Of a stretch of 64,000 nucleotides of DNA, positions 1 through 9,840 are shown piece after piece. How positions within the stretch are numbered: the first letter of the stretch is position 1; each line of letters begins with the position of its first letter. Where the stretch lies: positions 248,001 to 312,000 of the forward strand of contig NZ_CP061280.1 in assembly GCF_014541205.1 (NCBI RefSeq), written 5' to 3'. The position numbers and the translations under genes are program-made. The notes below the pieces were generated by a model. That model was not told the origin of the DNA and searched no databases. It saw only the letters and a list, made by a program, of their open reading frames with translations. Source of the stretch: Mannheimia bovis (GTDB lineage Bacteria > Pseudomonadota > Gammaproteobacteria > Enterobacterales > Pasteurellaceae).

Positions 1-146
1 TCATTTTGCACGTTTGCGGCTAAACCTCGAATTGTACTTACCCAGCCCATCACGGTTCTAATCGCAATCGGCATACGTTTTGGACCTAGCACCACTAAGC
101 CCACAATCATAATCAGTACTAATTCAGAAAAACCTACATCAAACAC
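1..146 (-). CDS. tatB: Sec-independent protein translocase TatB (partial, C-terminus outside window)
   Basis: Only the first 48 codons are present. They read a GTG start, [13 protein letters not shown], a single N-terminal membrane helix, then GPKRMP and an amphipathic helix, which is the TatB pattern. TatB works with TatC in the inner membrane to receive folded proteins carrying twin-arginine signals. The GTG lies three bases after the tatA stop, so the two are translationally close, and tatC is expected just outside the window. I chose GTG because no ATG lies upstream and the family begins MFDIGF. Confidence is high for identity. Confidence 0.9.
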   Translation of the reverse strand, partial: MFDVGFSELVLIMIVGLVVLGPKRMPIAIRTVMGWVSTIRGLAANVQN

Positions 147-149
147 GGA

Positions 150-401
150 TTAAACCTGCTCTTTATCTTTATCTTTTACAACGGTTTGTTGCTCTGTTGA
201 AACTCTTTCTTTTACTTCAACCACTTCAACTTTTTCAACGTTCTCAAATCCTGCGTCTTTTTTCTCATCAGACATTGCTTTTTTGAAGCCTTTCACTGAT
301 TCGCCTAAGTCAGAACCTAAAGTACGCAATTTCTTTGTACCGAAAAGTAACACAATAATTGCAACCACAATCAAAAGCTGCCAAATACTAATACCGCCCA
401 T
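150..401 (-). CDS. tatA: Sec-independent protein translocase TatA
   Basis: This 83-residue protein starts [10 protein letters not shown], has one membrane helix (about residues 5-22), the FGTKKLR hinge, an amphipathic helix and a charged, Lys/Glu-rich tail. TatA oligomers form the conduit for folded twin-arginine substrates. An in-frame ATG lies 15 bases upstream, but the ribosome binding site AAAGGAG falls between the two ATGs, so the second one is the start. It follows ubiB by about 110 bases and precedes tatB by three, as in the E. coli ubiE-ubiJ-ubiB-tatABC arrangement. Confidence 0.95.
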   Translation of the reverse strand: MGGISIWQLLIVVAIIVLLFGTKKLRTLGSDLGESVKGFKKAMSDEKKDAGFENVEKVEVVEVKERVSTEQQTVVKDKDKEQV

Positions 402-510
402 AAAAACTCCTTTCATTTAATTGGGAATAAATAAAGTAAAACTCCAGTTATTATATGTTACTTTGACATATAAAAAAGGATTTTGCAAAAAATTTGTAAA
501 AAATAACCGC

Positions 511-2148
511 TTATTTGCGTTGGCTCAAAATCAATGCCAGCGGAAATATGGTTAATAATGACACACTCAGCCACAGAGGCAAAGATTCAAATTTCCAAAA
601 TGTGCCAAGGATCACAATTGCAGAGATTAAAAGTACAATAAAACGACTATTGCCGCTTGAATTTTGGGCTTTAAGGCTTTCATTAATCTCAGCCAACCTA
701 AAATTAATCTGTTTTTGTTGCTGCAAGGCTTTAAACATCGCTTCAGGAAATTCCGCAAAATGTTCGCGATATTGCGGTAAACGCTGTTTAATATCGCGCA
801 TCATCGCTTTCACGCCAACTTGCTCGTTCAGCCAATTTTGTAAAAACGGCTTAGCGGTTTGCCATAAATCTAGCTGTGGATAAACTTGTCTGCCTAAGCC
901 CTCAATATAGAGAAGCGTTTTTTGCAAAAGCACCAACTGCGGCTGGACTTCCATATTAAATTCTCTTGCCACATTAAAGAGATTCAATAAAACGTGCCCA
1001 AATGAAATTTCAGACAGTGGTTTTGCAAAAATAGGCTCACAAACTTCACGAAATGCTTGCTCGAATTTATCAATATCAGTATCCGGTGGTGTCCAACCTG
1101 ATTCCACGTGCATCAACGCTACTCGGCGATAATCTCGATTGAAAAACGCCACAAAACTTTCTGCCAAATAGCGTTTGTCGTTATGATTAAGCGTACCAAC
1201 AATACCACAATCAATACCAATATATTGTGGATTTTCAGGGTGTTCTCGGTTTACAAAAATATTGCCCGCGTGCATATCCGCGTGGAAAAAACTATCACGA
1301 AATACTTGGGTAAAAAACACTTGCACTCCTCGCTCGGCAAGCAATTTCATATCCGTGCCGTTTGCTTCTAATTCAGCAATATTAGACACCGGAATACCGT
1401 AAATTCGCTCCATCACAATTAGATTTTTATGGCAAAAATCTTGGTACATTTCAGGCACATAGAGCATCTCGCTGTTCTCAAAATTAGCTCTCAGCCGAAC
1501 GGCATTGTGCATTTCTTTGCGTAGATCCAACTCATCTAAAATAGTTTTTTCGTATTCTCGAACCACCTCAACCGCACGCAAACGCTTGCCATCATTTGAT
1601 AATTTAGGAATCAGCCGAGCAATTTTATACATTAACTCCAAATCAGCTTTGATAACAGGTTCAATGCCCGGTCGAATGACTTTCAGCACCACATCTTTGC
1701 CTGCAAGCGGTTGATTTTGATTAAATTTTGCCGTGTGAACTTGAGCGATAGAAGCTGAAGCTAAAGCTGTTTCATTAAAATCATCAAACCAAGTTTCAAG
1801 CGAACTACCCAATGCTTGTTCCATAATTTGACGAGCAATTTTGCCATCAAAAGGCTCTACATTATCTTGTAGCAAGGCGAGTTGGTCAGCCAACTCCGGA
1901 GCAAAAAGATCACGGCGAGTAGCAAGCATCTGCCCTAATTTAATCCAAACAGGTCCAAGCTCTTGCAACGCCAAACGCAACCGTACGCCGTAAGGTTTAT
2001 CTTGATGCTGATTTTTCACCCAAAATAACGCCGTACGCCCTAGTTTCATTTTGCGAGTAATAGGTAGATTCGGAATGGCTTCATCAATGCCATAGCGGAG
2101 GAAAGTGTGGATAATTTGATAAAAACGCCGAATATTTCTAAATTGCAT
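511..2148 (-). CDS. ubiB: UbiB, atypical kinase/ATPase of ubiquinone biosynthesis
   Basis: The 545-residue product is a normal-length UbiB (AarF/ABC1/UbiB family). The N-terminal KxGQ motif is visible as [11 protein letters not shown], with an ADP1-type kinase fold following (alanine-rich loop [21 protein letters not shown] catalytic segment, IDCGIVG metal-binding segment). Two hydrophobic C-terminal segments anchor it to the inner membrane. UbiB supports the accessory ubiquinone complex, probably extracting lipid intermediates. Its ATG overlaps the ubiJ stop codon by one base (TAATG), indicating translational coupling. Confidence 0.96.
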   Translation of the reverse strand: MQFRNIRRFYQIIHTFLRYGIDEAIPNLPITRKMKLGRTALFWVKNQHQDKPYGVRLRLALQELGPVWIKLGQMLATRRDLFAPELADQLALLQDNVEPFDGKIARQIMEQALGSSLETWFDDFNETALASASIAQVHTAKFNQNQPLAGKDVVLKVIRPGIEPVIKADLELMYKIARLIPKLSNDGKRLRAVEVVREYEKTILDELDLRKEMHNAVRLRANFENSEMLYVPEMYQDFCHKNLIVMERIYGIPVSNIAELEANGTDMKLLAERGVQVFFTQVFRDSFFHADMHAGNIFVNREHPENPQYIGIDCGIVGTLNHNDKRYLAESFVAFFNRDYRRVALMHVESGWTPPDTDIDKFEQAFREVCEPIFAKPLSEISFGHVLLNLFNVAREFNMEVQPQLVLLQKTLLYIEGLGRQVYPQLDLWQTAKPFLQNWLNEQVGVKAMMRDIKQRLPQYREHFAEFPEAMFKALQQQKQINFRLAEINESLKAQNSSGNSRFIVLLISAIVILGTFWKFESLPLWLSVSLLTIFPLALILSQRK

Positions 2149-2777
2149 TAATGAATTCCTAATTTTGCGAATTTTTGCTCTAATTTAACCGCTTGTTGGG
2201 CAAGTTCTTCAACTTGGTCGTAAAAATTCAATGCTTGTAAGCGATGCACCAATACCGGACGTTCTTGCATTAAGTTTCCAACCAAATGTTGATTATTTTG
2301 CGTAAATTGAGCTTTGGCTTTGTGGAACAATTTTTTCGCAAAATCGGTTGAGATTTGTGCCACCACATCGCCAACAAAAGGGGAAAGCAACTCCGCAGGG
2401 TCTTTTTCTAACTGCTCAAGTAACGTGGTGAAATGTTGCAACACCTGAATATCGCCATTTAGCACGAGCGATTTATTATTGATTAAGTCGGTGAGTTTTT
2501 GTTTATCTGCCAGTTTAGGGAGTGTTTCAAACACCAATTGTACAGAACAATCTGGCTCGCCTTCATAGCTACCTAGCCAATCTGTTCGATTTTCACCAAA
2601 CAGGATAAAAAAATCTATTTTTGGCGAAGTTAGCTCAATTTTCAGCACTTTTCCTGCTAATTTACGTAGGTTAGGCTCAATATGTGGTGAGCGTTTAAGT
2701 AACGCATTAAATGCCGTTTCAATCAACCCAAAAGCAAATTGAGGAAACATCAATTGTTGTTTAAGTTCATTTAACAT
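2148..2777 (-). CDS. ubiJ: UbiJ, SCP2-domain ubiquinone biosynthesis accessory factor
   Basis: This 209-residue protein matches UbiJ (YigP) in size and in its position between ubiE and ubiB. The N-terminal half carries an SCP2-like lipid-binding fold; the C-terminal half is helical. In E. coli UbiJ assembles with UbiK and the hydroxylases and binds lipid intermediates. It starts two bases after the ubiE stop and overlaps ubiB, so the three ubi genes form a tight operon. The identification rests on synteny plus weak sequence resemblance, since the family is divergent. Confidence 0.9.
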   Translation of the reverse strand: MLNELKQQLMFPQFAFGLIETAFNALLKRSPHIEPNLRKLAGKVLKIELTSPKIDFFILFGENRTDWLGSYEGEPDCSVQLVFETLPKLADKQKLTDLINNKSLVLNGDIQVLQHFTTLLEQLEKDPAELLSPFVGDVVAQISTDFAKKLFHKAKAQFTQNNQHLVGNLMQERPVLVHRLQALNFYDQVEELAQQAVKLEQKFAKLGIH

Positions 2778-2779
2778 CG

Positions 2780-3568
2780 TTAAAATTTATAACCTCTGTG
2801 TAATGCCACAATGCCCGCACTTAAATTATAGTAATTTACGCTTTCAAAGCCTGCTTGTTCCATCATCGATTTTAGTTCGTCTTGCTTCGGGTGCATACGG
2901 ATAGATTCCGCCAAATAGCGGTAGCTTTCCGCATCATTGACCACCACTTCGCCAACTTTCGGTAAAATATTGAACGAATAGAAATTATAAAGCTGGCTGA
3001 TTGGGTCAATAATCGGTTTTGAAAACTCTAAAACAAGTAAGCGACCACCCGGTTTTAGTACTCGGAACATTGAACGTAGAGCTTTATCTTTATCAGTAAC
3101 ATTACGCAGACCAAAGCTGATGACGATACAATCAAAAGTATTATCGGCAAAAGGCAAGCACTCAGCATTTGCCTGCACATAGCTCACATTGCCCACTACG
3201 CCTAAATTGCGTAATTTTTCACGCCCGACTTCAAGCATTGAGCTGTTGATATCCGCTAAAATTACTTCGCCGGTTTCACCGACAAGACGAGAAAATTTTG
3301 CAGTAAAATCACCTGTACCGCCTGCTAAATCCAGCACTTTTTGTCCTTTACGAACACCGCTGCAATCAATGGTAAAACGCTTCCATACACGGTGGATACC
3401 AAATGAGAGCAAGTCATTCATTAAGTCATATTTACCTGCTACCGAGTGAAACACATTCGCCACAAGTTGCTGTTTTTCTTCTTTGGCAACTGTTTTAAAA
3501 CCAAAGTGGGTTGTCTCTGCTACTTGATCTAATTTTTCAATTTGTTCTGGTTGCTGAACGTTATTCAT
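2780..3568 (-). CDS. ubiE: UbiE/MenG bifunctional demethylmenaquinone / demethoxyubiquinol C-methyltransferase
   Basis: The class I SAM-dependent methyltransferase motifs are clear: [12 protein letters not shown] (motif I), [10 protein letters not shown], and the family-typical [20 protein letters not shown]. UbiE methylates both 2-polyprenyl-6-methoxy-benzoquinol and demethylmenaquinol. I start at MNNVQQPEQ (262 aa), preceded by AAAGAGA at a good distance. The longer reading frame adds 14 residues without homology to the family. It is the first gene of the ubi-tat operon. Confidence 0.96.
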   Translation of the reverse strand: MNNVQQPEQIEKLDQVAETTHFGFKTVAKEEKQQLVANVFHSVAGKYDLMNDLLSFGIHRVWKRFTIDCSGVRKGQKVLDLAGGTGDFTAKFSRLVGETGEVILADINSSMLEVGREKLRNLGVVGNVSYVQANAECLPFADNTFDCIVISFGLRNVTDKDKALRSMFRVLKPGGRLLVLEFSKPIIDPISQLYNFYSFNILPKVGEVVVNDAESYRYLAESIRMHPKQDELKSMMEQAGFESVNYYNLSAGIVALHRGYKF

Positions 3569-3817
3569 AGCTAATTCTCTTTCATTAAAATTTAGGTGTA
3601 ACCATAGCAAAAAAGCGGTTGTTTTTCCTTAATAATTTGCAAATTTCATCAAAAAAATCACCGCTTGTAGCATTGCCAATTTTCCAAGTAAACCTTCACT
3701 TGCTTGACTAAAACCCCTAAATTCTGTAACATTCGCACACTATTTTTCTTGAGGATTACACATTTTGGACAGCCATAGTCGATACTTAACTCTTTAACCT
3801 ATCTTGTCTAACCTCAA

Positions 3818-3838
3818 ATTACCGACAAGATCGGTAAT
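3818..3838 (+). other. Perfect hairpin in the corA leader
   Basis: Eight-base arms ATTACCGA and TCGGTAAT enclose the loop CAAGA, about 60 bases before the corA start. A second small hairpin (ATACT-TCCC-AGTAT) follows immediately and leads into a T-rich stretch. This could be a leader structure or attenuator, but no known magnesium riboswitch was recognised. Confidence 0.4.
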
Positions 3839-3896
3839 ACTTCCCAGTATCTTTGTTCCTTTTTGTCCTAGCCTCCTAACCATTCGGAGCTTAATT

Positions 3897-4850
3897 ATGA
3901 TCCGTGCTTTTGGACTGGATAACGCACGCTTAATCAGCGTGGATGAAACAAATCCTATTTTATTAAACGATGCTATTTGGATTGATTTGGTTGATCCAAC
4001 CGATGCCGAACGTGGTGTTTTAGAAAGCCGTTTAGATCAAACCCTTGCCGAAGAACGTGAATTAGAAGACTTAGAGGCTTCCGCCCGCTTTTTTGAAGAT
4101 GAAGACGGCTTGCACTTGCACTCATTCTTTTATTGTTTAGATGATGACGATTACGCTGACATTGCTACCGTTGCTTTTACTATTCGTGATGGGCGTTTGT
4201 TTACTTTGCGTGATCGAGACTTACCCGCATTTCGTTTATACCGAATGCGTTCACGCCGTGAAAAATTGATCGACAGTAACGCTTATGAACTGCTACTCGA
4301 CTTATTTGAAACCAAAATTGAGCAGCTTGCTGATGTAATTGAAGAAGTTTATGCAGATTTGGAAAAATTAAGCCGTGTCATTTTAGATGGTAAACAAGAA
4401 AAAGATAATTTCAACGACGCACTCTCTCGCTTAACCGAGTTTGAAGATGCCAGTTCAAAAGTACGCTTGTGCCTGATGGATACTCAGCGTGCATTAAGTT
4501 TCTTACTACGAAAAACCCGCTTGCCGAATAATCAGCTTGAGCAGGCTCGGGATATTATGCGAGATATTGAATCTCTACAACCGCATAATGAGTCATTATT
4601 CCAAAAAGTAAACTTCTTAATGCAAGCGGCAATGGGTTATATCAATATTGAGCAGAACCGCATTATGAAATTCTTCTCGGTGGTGTCGGTGATGTTCCTG
4701 CCGGCAACCTTAGTAGCCTCCACTTACGGAATGAACTTTGAATTTATGCCGGAATTGGGCTTTAAATATGGTTACCCAATGGCGATTGGTTTGATGATTA
4801 TCGCCGCCTCAGCTCCTTATCTTTACTTTAAACGTAAGGGTTGGTTATAA
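3897..4850 (+). CDS. corA: Magnesium/cobalt transporter CorA
   Basis: The 317-residue protein has a cytoplasmic acidic domain, long helices and two C-terminal membrane helices. The first helix ends in the CorA signature YGMNF and is followed by MPEL. CorA pentamers carry Mg2+ (also Co2+ and Ni2+) across the inner membrane. The start [12 protein letters not shown] aligns with E. coli CorA and has CGGAGC just upstream; the longer frame from 3804 contains leader sequence only. It is monocistronic, ending in a strong hairpin. Confidence 0.96.
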   Translation: MIRAFGLDNARLISVDETNPILLNDAIWIDLVDPTDAERGVLESRLDQTLAEERELEDLEASARFFEDEDGLHLHSFFYCLDDDDYADIATVAFTIRDGRLFTLRDRDLPAFRLYRMRSRREKLIDSNAYELLLDLFETKIEQLADVIEEVYADLEKLSRVILDGKQEKDNFNDALSRLTEFEDASSKVRLCLMDTQRALSFLLRKTRLPNNQLEQARDIMRDIESLQPHNESLFQKVNFLMQAAMGYINIEQNRIMKFFSVVSVMFLPATLVASTYGMNFEFMPELGFKYGYPMAIGLMIIAASAPYLYFKRKGWL

Positions 4851-4887
4851 AAGAAAGTCTATAGTTTTATAAACTATAGGCTTTCTT
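4851..4887 (+). terminator. Terminator hairpin after corA
   Basis: Starting directly after the corA stop, a 17-pair stem (AAGAAAG, T/G wobble, CTATAGTTT, then the complement) with a TAT loop is followed by a T-rich stretch. It separates corA from the DUF4153 gene. Confidence 0.75.
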
Positions 4888-4916
4888 ATTCTCTCACAAT
4901 TGGCTAGGAAATATTT

Positions 4917-6719
4917 ATGTTTGATAAATTAAAACACTTCGGCAATATGGTAAAAAATGCCATTATCCAGCACCCGATTGAAATTTTATTCGTAACCTAT
5001 GTAACATCAATATTGCTGCCTTATGGGGGCGAATATAATTCATTAAAAACTTTTCAAAACTTAATTGCCCTTGCTCCAATTTGCTTTATAGTGCTTTATT
5101 TAGCACGCAGCACCAAAGCTTATTGGCTTTTAATTCTGTTGCCGATTGCAATTGCCTTGTTTTTTACTGAAATCAAACTTGAACTTATTAAAGATTCCCG
5201 TTATTGGGCTGTAATGCTTTGTACTTTCTTATGTTTAATCAGCCAACATTGGCATAAAAATAATACATATTTTGTCCGTGAAACGGTCAATAAATTAGTA
5301 AATATTGGCTTTGCTTTTGTATTAGCAACGATTATTTTTGCAGCATTAAGTGCGATTACATTTGCCATTACCAAGCTATTTAACCTCAATAGTTATGACT
5401 ACTCTCTATTCGAGCGGTTCTGGATATTTTCTATTGTTTGGGCTTTCCCTGTTCTATTTCTAACACTTGAACACCAAAGATCTGCGGATGACTCCACCTA
5501 TTTAAATCGAGTCGGTGAAATGTTACTAAACTGGATTTTATCACCGGCGTTAATTATCTATACCACCATTATTTATGCTTATGTGGTTTATATTATTATC
5601 AGAGGCGAAATGCCAAATGGCGTGGTGGCAAACGTTGCATTCCCCTATTTAACCATTGGTTTAGCAATACAAGCGGTACAATTATTGCTACAAAATGCAA
5701 AATGGCAGTGGTTCTATCGTTACTATATTTATTTAGCCTTATTGCCACTCGCTTTAGTGTGGTATGCCATTTACATTCGCCTAAGCAATTATGGCTTAAC
5801 CGAAGCTCGTATTTATTTAGTGATTGGAGCTACTACCTTATCCATCTGTTATGGATTATTACTAGTACAACGTTTCGCTCAATACCGCTTATTCTCTGCT
5901 GTTTCAATTGCAGTCATTTTAATTTCAGTATTTGTTTTAGACCCACAACAAATGGCGATTAAAGACCAAACCCAGCGTTTAGATCGCTATTTAAACGAAC
6001 ATAACTTGCTAGATAAGAATAATAAAATCGATAAAGAAGCCGTATCTAAGCATAAACAATTACTAGGTGATAACCGTGCTGAAATTGAACGTTTTAATTC
6101 AATGGTAAGTTATGTTGCAAGAGAATTTCACTCTGAAAAATTTAAAGAAAAATATGGTATTGAGTCACCTTATGAACTGATTAGCGAGAGAGATTATAAT
6201 GAGAATCCACGCATCTTTGAAGCCTCTGATCGCCGCCCTATTCGCTTAACCAAAGCCGATATTGAAAATGCGAAAGAGTTTATTGTTTTAGAGAGAATGT
6301 TTTATCGCCCAACCCATATCTATACTCGAAGAACCGAAGAAGATATAAATCAGTGCCAAACGTTAATCTATCAAGGTTATGACTTTACCACTAATGAATT
6401 TAATGTGGATAATTATACCGAAACCGCCCAAGCCTGTGATGAAATAAAAGCCCCGACGGAGTTTATCATTGCCTTTAAAGGCATTGAGCCGGAAATTCAA
6501 TTTAATATAGACGATGAAGTGCGAAAAATTTTTGATAAGCATAATTTAGACATTACTCAAACGCATCAATATGAAGTTTTGGAAAACATAAAATCCGATC
6601 TACTTAACATTGATTTAGGCAGTGCGGTGTTATCACTGAGTGATATTCGACTTCAGTTTGAAGATAATATTGGCTATGTGGTAGATAATTTCACAACAAA
6701 ATATTTGATGTTGAAATAA
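4917..6719 (+). CDS. DUF4153-type multi-pass membrane protein of unknown function
   Basis: The 600-residue product has an N-terminal half of about ten to eleven hydrophobic helices (residues ~20-345) and a C-terminal soluble half (~350-600) rich in charged residues. The architecture resembles DUF4153-containing Pasteurellaceae proteins, but no catalytic motif is evident. The ATG is preceded by AGGAAAT. It is flanked by terminators on both sides, so it is probably transcribed alone. The function is unknown. Confidence 0.75.
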   Translation: MFDKLKHFGNMVKNAIIQHPIEILFVTYVTSILLPYGGEYNSLKTFQNLIALAPICFIVLYLARSTKAYWLLILLPIAIALFFTEIKLELIKDSRYWAVMLCTFLCLISQHWHKNNTYFVRETVNKLVNIGFAFVLATIIFAALSAITFAITKLFNLNSYDYSLFERFWIFSIVWAFPVLFLTLEHQRSADDSTYLNRVGEMLLNWILSPALIIYTTIIYAYVVYIIIRGEMPNGVVANVAFPYLTIGLAIQAVQLLLQNAKWQWFYRYYIYLALLPLALVWYAIYIRLSNYGLTEARIYLVIGATTLSICYGLLLVQRFAQYRLFSAVSIAVILISVFVLDPQQMAIKDQTQRLDRYLNEHNLLDKNNKIDKEAVSKHKQLLGDNRAEIERFNSMVSYVAREFHSEKFKEKYGIESPYELISERDYNENPRIFEASDRRPIRLTKADIENAKEFIVLERMFYRPTHIYTRRTEEDINQCQTLIYQGYDFTTNEFNVDNYTETAQACDEIKAPTEFIIAFKGIEPEIQFNIDDEVRKIFDKHNLDITQTHQYEVLENIKSDLLNIDLGSAVLSLSDIRLQFEDNIGYVVDNFTTKYLMLK

Positions 6720-6736
6720 TCCTTAATATTCCCTAA

Positions 6737-6769
6737 AAAGCTGCTTCTGATATAACAGCAAGCAGCTTT
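6737..6769. terminator. Bidirectional terminator between the DUF4153 gene and wecE
   Basis: Arms AAAGCTGCTT and AAGCAGCTTT flank a 13-base loop. T-runs on the plus side and A-runs before the stem allow use by both converging genes. Confidence 0.75.
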
Positions 6770-6770
6770 T

Positions 6771-7919
6771 TTATTGAAAAAAGAAATCTCTTACCGCTTC
6801 AATCACTTTGTTTTGCTCTTGTTCAGTTAAATTATAAAACAGCGGCAATCTCACTAATCGTTCACTTTCTTGTGTAGTAAAACGATCTTCCCCACTAAAT
6901 CTGCCAAACTTCCCCCCGGCAGGACTGGAATGTAACGGCACATAATGAAACACCGTTAAGATCTTTCGAGCTTTCATAAACGCAATAAACGCCGAACGTT
7001 CAGCTAAATCTTTCAGTTTCAGATAAAACAAATGCCCGTTATGTTGATATTGTTCTGCCGAACTTGGTAAGGCTACTCTGCCTGCTTGAGCTAACGGTAA
7101 AAAGGCTTGGAAATAGTTTCGCCACAAGGTCAATCGCTTTTGGTTGATTTTATCTGCCACTTCAAGTTGAGCATACAAATAGGCAGCTTGAATTTCCGAC
7201 ATCAAAAAGCTCGATCCAATATCCTGCCAACGGTATTTATCCACCTCGCCACGAAAAAACCGGCTTCGATCCGTGCCTTTTTCCCGTAAAATCTCTGCTC
7301 TAGCGATCAATGTCGGATCATTCAGCACGATTGCTCCACCTTCACCACCTGCCGAGTAATTTTTAGTTTCGTGGAAACTATAGCAACCAATATGCCCGAT
7401 TGAACCTAATGCTCTGCCTTGATAAAAGGCATTAACCGCTTGAGCGGCATCTTCCACCACATAAAGCCCGTGCTTTTCAGCAATCGCCATAATTTTTTCC
7501 ATCTCGCACGCCACACCTACATAATGCACAGGCACAATGGCTTTGGTTTTCGGCGTGATGGCTTGCTCAATTTGGTTTTCATCAATATTCATTGTATCAG
7601 GGCGAATATCCACAAACACGATTTTCGCCCCACGCAGCACAAAAGCATTAGCAGTAGAAACAAAAGTGTAACTTGGCATAATCACTTCATCATCAGGCTG
7701 AATATCCAACAAAATCGCAGCCATTTCTAAGGCTGCCGTGCAAGAAGGTGTGAGTAGCACTTTACTGTGCGTGAGGTTTTTCTCCAGCCACTGTTCGCAC
7801 AAATGGGTAAATTTACCATTGCCTGATAGCTTTCTACTCGCCATTGCTTGTTGAATATAGCCAAGTTCCGAGCCAATAATCGGTGGTTGATTGAATGGGA
7901 TAAGATCTGTATTTTTCAT
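6771..7919 (-). CDS. wecE: dTDP-4-amino-4,6-dideoxygalactose transaminase WecE
   Basis: This is a DegT/DnrJ/EryC1-type PLP aminotransferase of 382 residues, highly similar to E. coli WecE (LLTPSCTAALEMAA, MPSYTFVSTANAFVLRGAKI, VVEDAAQ, and SFHETKNYSAGGEGGA with the PLP lysine). It makes dTDP-Fuc4N, the precursor of Fuc4NAc in enterobacterial common antigen. I start at MKNTDLIPFN, whose ATG overlaps the wecD stop as ATGA; the longer frame would extend into wecD. Confidence 0.95.
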   Translation of the reverse strand: MKNTDLIPFNQPPIIGSELGYIQQAMASRKLSGNGKFTHLCEQWLEKNLTHSKVLLTPSCTAALEMAAILLDIQPDDEVIMPSYTFVSTANAFVLRGAKIVFVDIRPDTMNIDENQIEQAITPKTKAIVPVHYVGVACEMEKIMAIAEKHGLYVVEDAAQAVNAFYQGRALGSIGHIGCYSFHETKNYSAGGEGGAIVLNDPTLIARAEILREKGTDRSRFFRGEVDKYRWQDIGSSFLMSEIQAAYLYAQLEVADKINQKRLTLWRNYFQAFLPLAQAGRVALPSSAEQYQHNGHLFYLKLKDLAERSAFIAFMKARKILTVFHYVPLHSSPAGGKFGRFSGEDRFTTQESERLVRLPLFYNLTEQEQNKVIEAVRDFFFQ

Positions 7920-8551
7920 AAATTGCTTAAAATTGCAGGATAAAACCAATAATAGACCGCTTGTATATTTGCCCCTAGAGATTGGTACAACCGAGCAGCC
8001 TTCAGATTACTACTTTGCGTAGCAACAAATAACTTATCTACCTGTTGTTGCTTCGCCCAATAGATTGCAGCGTGCAATAATGCAGAACCAATCCCTTGTT
8101 GCTGAAAACGTGGCTCTACCGCCAATAATCCAATTTTGGCTTGATTTCCAGCCAATAGGCGAACAGTAATCGCCCCTTGAAGTTGCCCTAATTCATTTCG
8201 TTTAATGAAGCAAATATCATCAAATTCACCTTTTACCGCATTTTCAATCCAGGTCTGATAAAAGCGTTGATTTTCTGCTAAAGAAAAATAGGGTGGGCGA
8301 AAGCGACTATTCGGAAAAGCTGGACGAAATAATGAGATCAATTCGGGTAAATCTGCCATCGTAGCCTTACTACAAGCGGTCGAATTTTGCGAAAATTTTA
8401 CAAGATCGAATGCAAGTTCCACCTCGCCTTCTACAAAGATAAAACCTTGTTTTTGCAGTCGGTCTATGTGAACAAAATTATCAGCCGCTACTTTTGCTTG
8501 CACGATTTCTCTGCCGAAAAAATCAGAGAGCCATTTATCCGCCCTTATCAT
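7916..8551 (-). CDS. wecD: dTDP-fucosamine acetyltransferase WecD
   Basis: The protein has a C-terminal GNAT fold: KIGLLAVEPRFQQQGIGSALL is the acetyl-CoA pyrophosphate loop region and LYQSLGA the terminal motif. WecD acetylates dTDP-Fuc4N to Fuc4NAc. Three possible in-frame starts exist; I prefer MIRADKWLSD (211 aa) because its ATG overlaps the wecC stop as ATGA with AGAGGG upstream, matching the overlap style of wecD-wecE. The N-terminus is divergent from E. coli, but context makes the call firm. Confidence 0.9.
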   Translation of the reverse strand: MIRADKWLSDFFGREIVQAKVAADNFVHIDRLQKQGFIFVEGEVELAFDLVKFSQNSTACSKATMADLPELISLFRPAFPNSRFRPPYFSLAENQRFYQTWIENAVKGEFDDICFIKRNELGQLQGAITVRLLAGNQAKIGLLAVEPRFQQQGIGSALLHAAIYWAKQQQVDKLFVATQSSNLKAARLYQSLGANIQAVYYWFYPAILSNL

Positions 8552-9792
8552 CTTAACCATATCCCTCTGCAATCAAGCAGATATTTTTGTTTCACACGAT
8601 CAATTGAGATTTGTTTGAATGGTGTATGATCAACCAATAGAACAATAATATCGGCTTGGGAAAGTGCTGTGTCAGTATCAACTAATGTTATATTTTCTAA
8701 CGATAAAGTCTGAATATTTGGTTCAACCGCCATCACTCTGCCTTTATGCCATCGAGCTATCTGTTGGGTAATTGCTAGGGCTGGGCTTTCTCGCAAATCA
8801 TCAATATCTGGTTTAAATGCTAAACCAAAACAAGCAATAGTTAGCTCACTCAGTTTACAATCTTTCTCTGCCACACAATCCTCCACTAGGGCTTTAAGTT
8901 TTTCTAACACCCATTGCGGCTTGGCATTATTTACTTCCCGTGCAGTGCGAATTAAACGGGCTAATTGAGGCGATTGAGACACAATAAACCAAGGATCAAC
9001 CGCAATGCAATGTCCGCCCACGCCGGCTCCGGGTTGTAGAATATTCACTCTTGGGTGCTGATTGGTAAGCTCAATGAGCTCCCACACATTAATATCCAGC
9101 TCATCGCAAATCATTGAAAGTTCGTTGGCAAAAGCGATATTTGCATCACGAAAGCTATTTTCCACCAGCTTACACATTTCAGCCGTGCGAGCTTGGGTTG
9201 AAATACAATTCCCTTTTGCAAAAATTTGGTATAAATCGACCGCTTGTTGGCTGCATTGGGGGGTTAAACCACCAATAATGCGGTTATTTTCCACCAATTC
9301 TGTCATTATTCTGCCGGGTAAAACACGTTCAGGGCAGTAGGCAATATGCACATCGGCAGGAAAGGCTAAATCGGGACGGGCTTGGCTTAGCCACTCAGCT
9401 AGTTTTTCTGTTGTGCCAACAGGCGATGTGGACTCAAGCACTACCAAATTCCCTTTGCGTAAATAAGGGGCGATAGCTAAAGCAGCATTTTGCATATAGG
9501 AGAGATCGGGCTTTTTCTCTAATAGTGGCGTTGGCACTGCAATAATAAAGGCATCAGCAGTATCAGGCGTTTGAGTTGCAAAAAAATTGCTATTTTTGAC
9601 CGCTTGCGTGAAGGCAGTTTGCAAATCAGGTTCAACAATATGGATTTTACCTTGCTTGAGGCTTGCTACAACTTGCTCATTAATATCCACCCCAATCACT
9701 TGCTTACCTGCATTGGCAAAAGCCACCGCCGTTGGCAGCCCGATATAGCCTAAGCCAATAATACAAATTCGATTAAATTTAGTTTTTTGCAT
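8548..9792 (-). CDS. wecC: UDP-N-acetyl-D-mannosaminuronate-forming dehydrogenase WecC
   Basis: The 414-residue UDP-sugar dehydrogenase starts with a Rossmann motif (CIIGLGYIGLPTAVAFA) and contains VGGHCIAVDPWFIV with the catalytic cysteine, plus the C-terminal UDP-binding domain (LAFKPDIDDLRESPA). WecC oxidises UDP-ManNAc to UDP-ManNAcA for common antigen. Its substrate normally comes from WecB, usually encoded next door but absent here. A terminator-like hairpin separates it from wzzE. Confidence 0.95.
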   Translation of the reverse strand: MQKTKFNRICIIGLGYIGLPTAVAFANAGKQVIGVDINEQVVASLKQGKIHIVEPDLQTAFTQAVKNSNFFATQTPDTADAFIIAVPTPLLEKKPDLSYMQNAALAIAPYLRKGNLVVLESTSPVGTTEKLAEWLSQARPDLAFPADVHIAYCPERVLPGRIMTELVENNRIIGGLTPQCSQQAVDLYQIFAKGNCISTQARTAEMCKLVENSFRDANIAFANELSMICDELDINVWELIELTNQHPRVNILQPGAGVGGHCIAVDPWFIVSQSPQLARLIRTAREVNNAKPQWVLEKLKALVEDCVAEKDCKLSELTIACFGLAFKPDIDDLRESPALAITQQIARWHKGRVMAVEPNIQTLSLENITLVDTDTALSQADIIVLLVDHTPFKQISIDRVKQKYLLDCRGIWLR

Positions 9793-9811
9793 CTTTACCC
9801 ATTAAAAATAG

Positions 9812-9837
9812 AAATGGCACACTAACGTATGCCATTT
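9812..9837 (-). terminator. Terminator-like hairpin between wzzE and wecC
   Basis: On the minus strand an 11-pair stem (AAATGGCATAC / GTGTGCCATTT, one G-T wobble) with loop GTTA is followed by CTATTTTTAA. It sits right after the wzzE stop and could terminate or attenuate transcription before wecC. Confidence 0.5.
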
Positions 9838-9840
9838 TAA

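Noticed and set aside
3804-3896. N-terminal extension of CorA
   Set aside because: The extra 31 residues do not match the family, and a ribosome site lies directly before the ATG at 3897.
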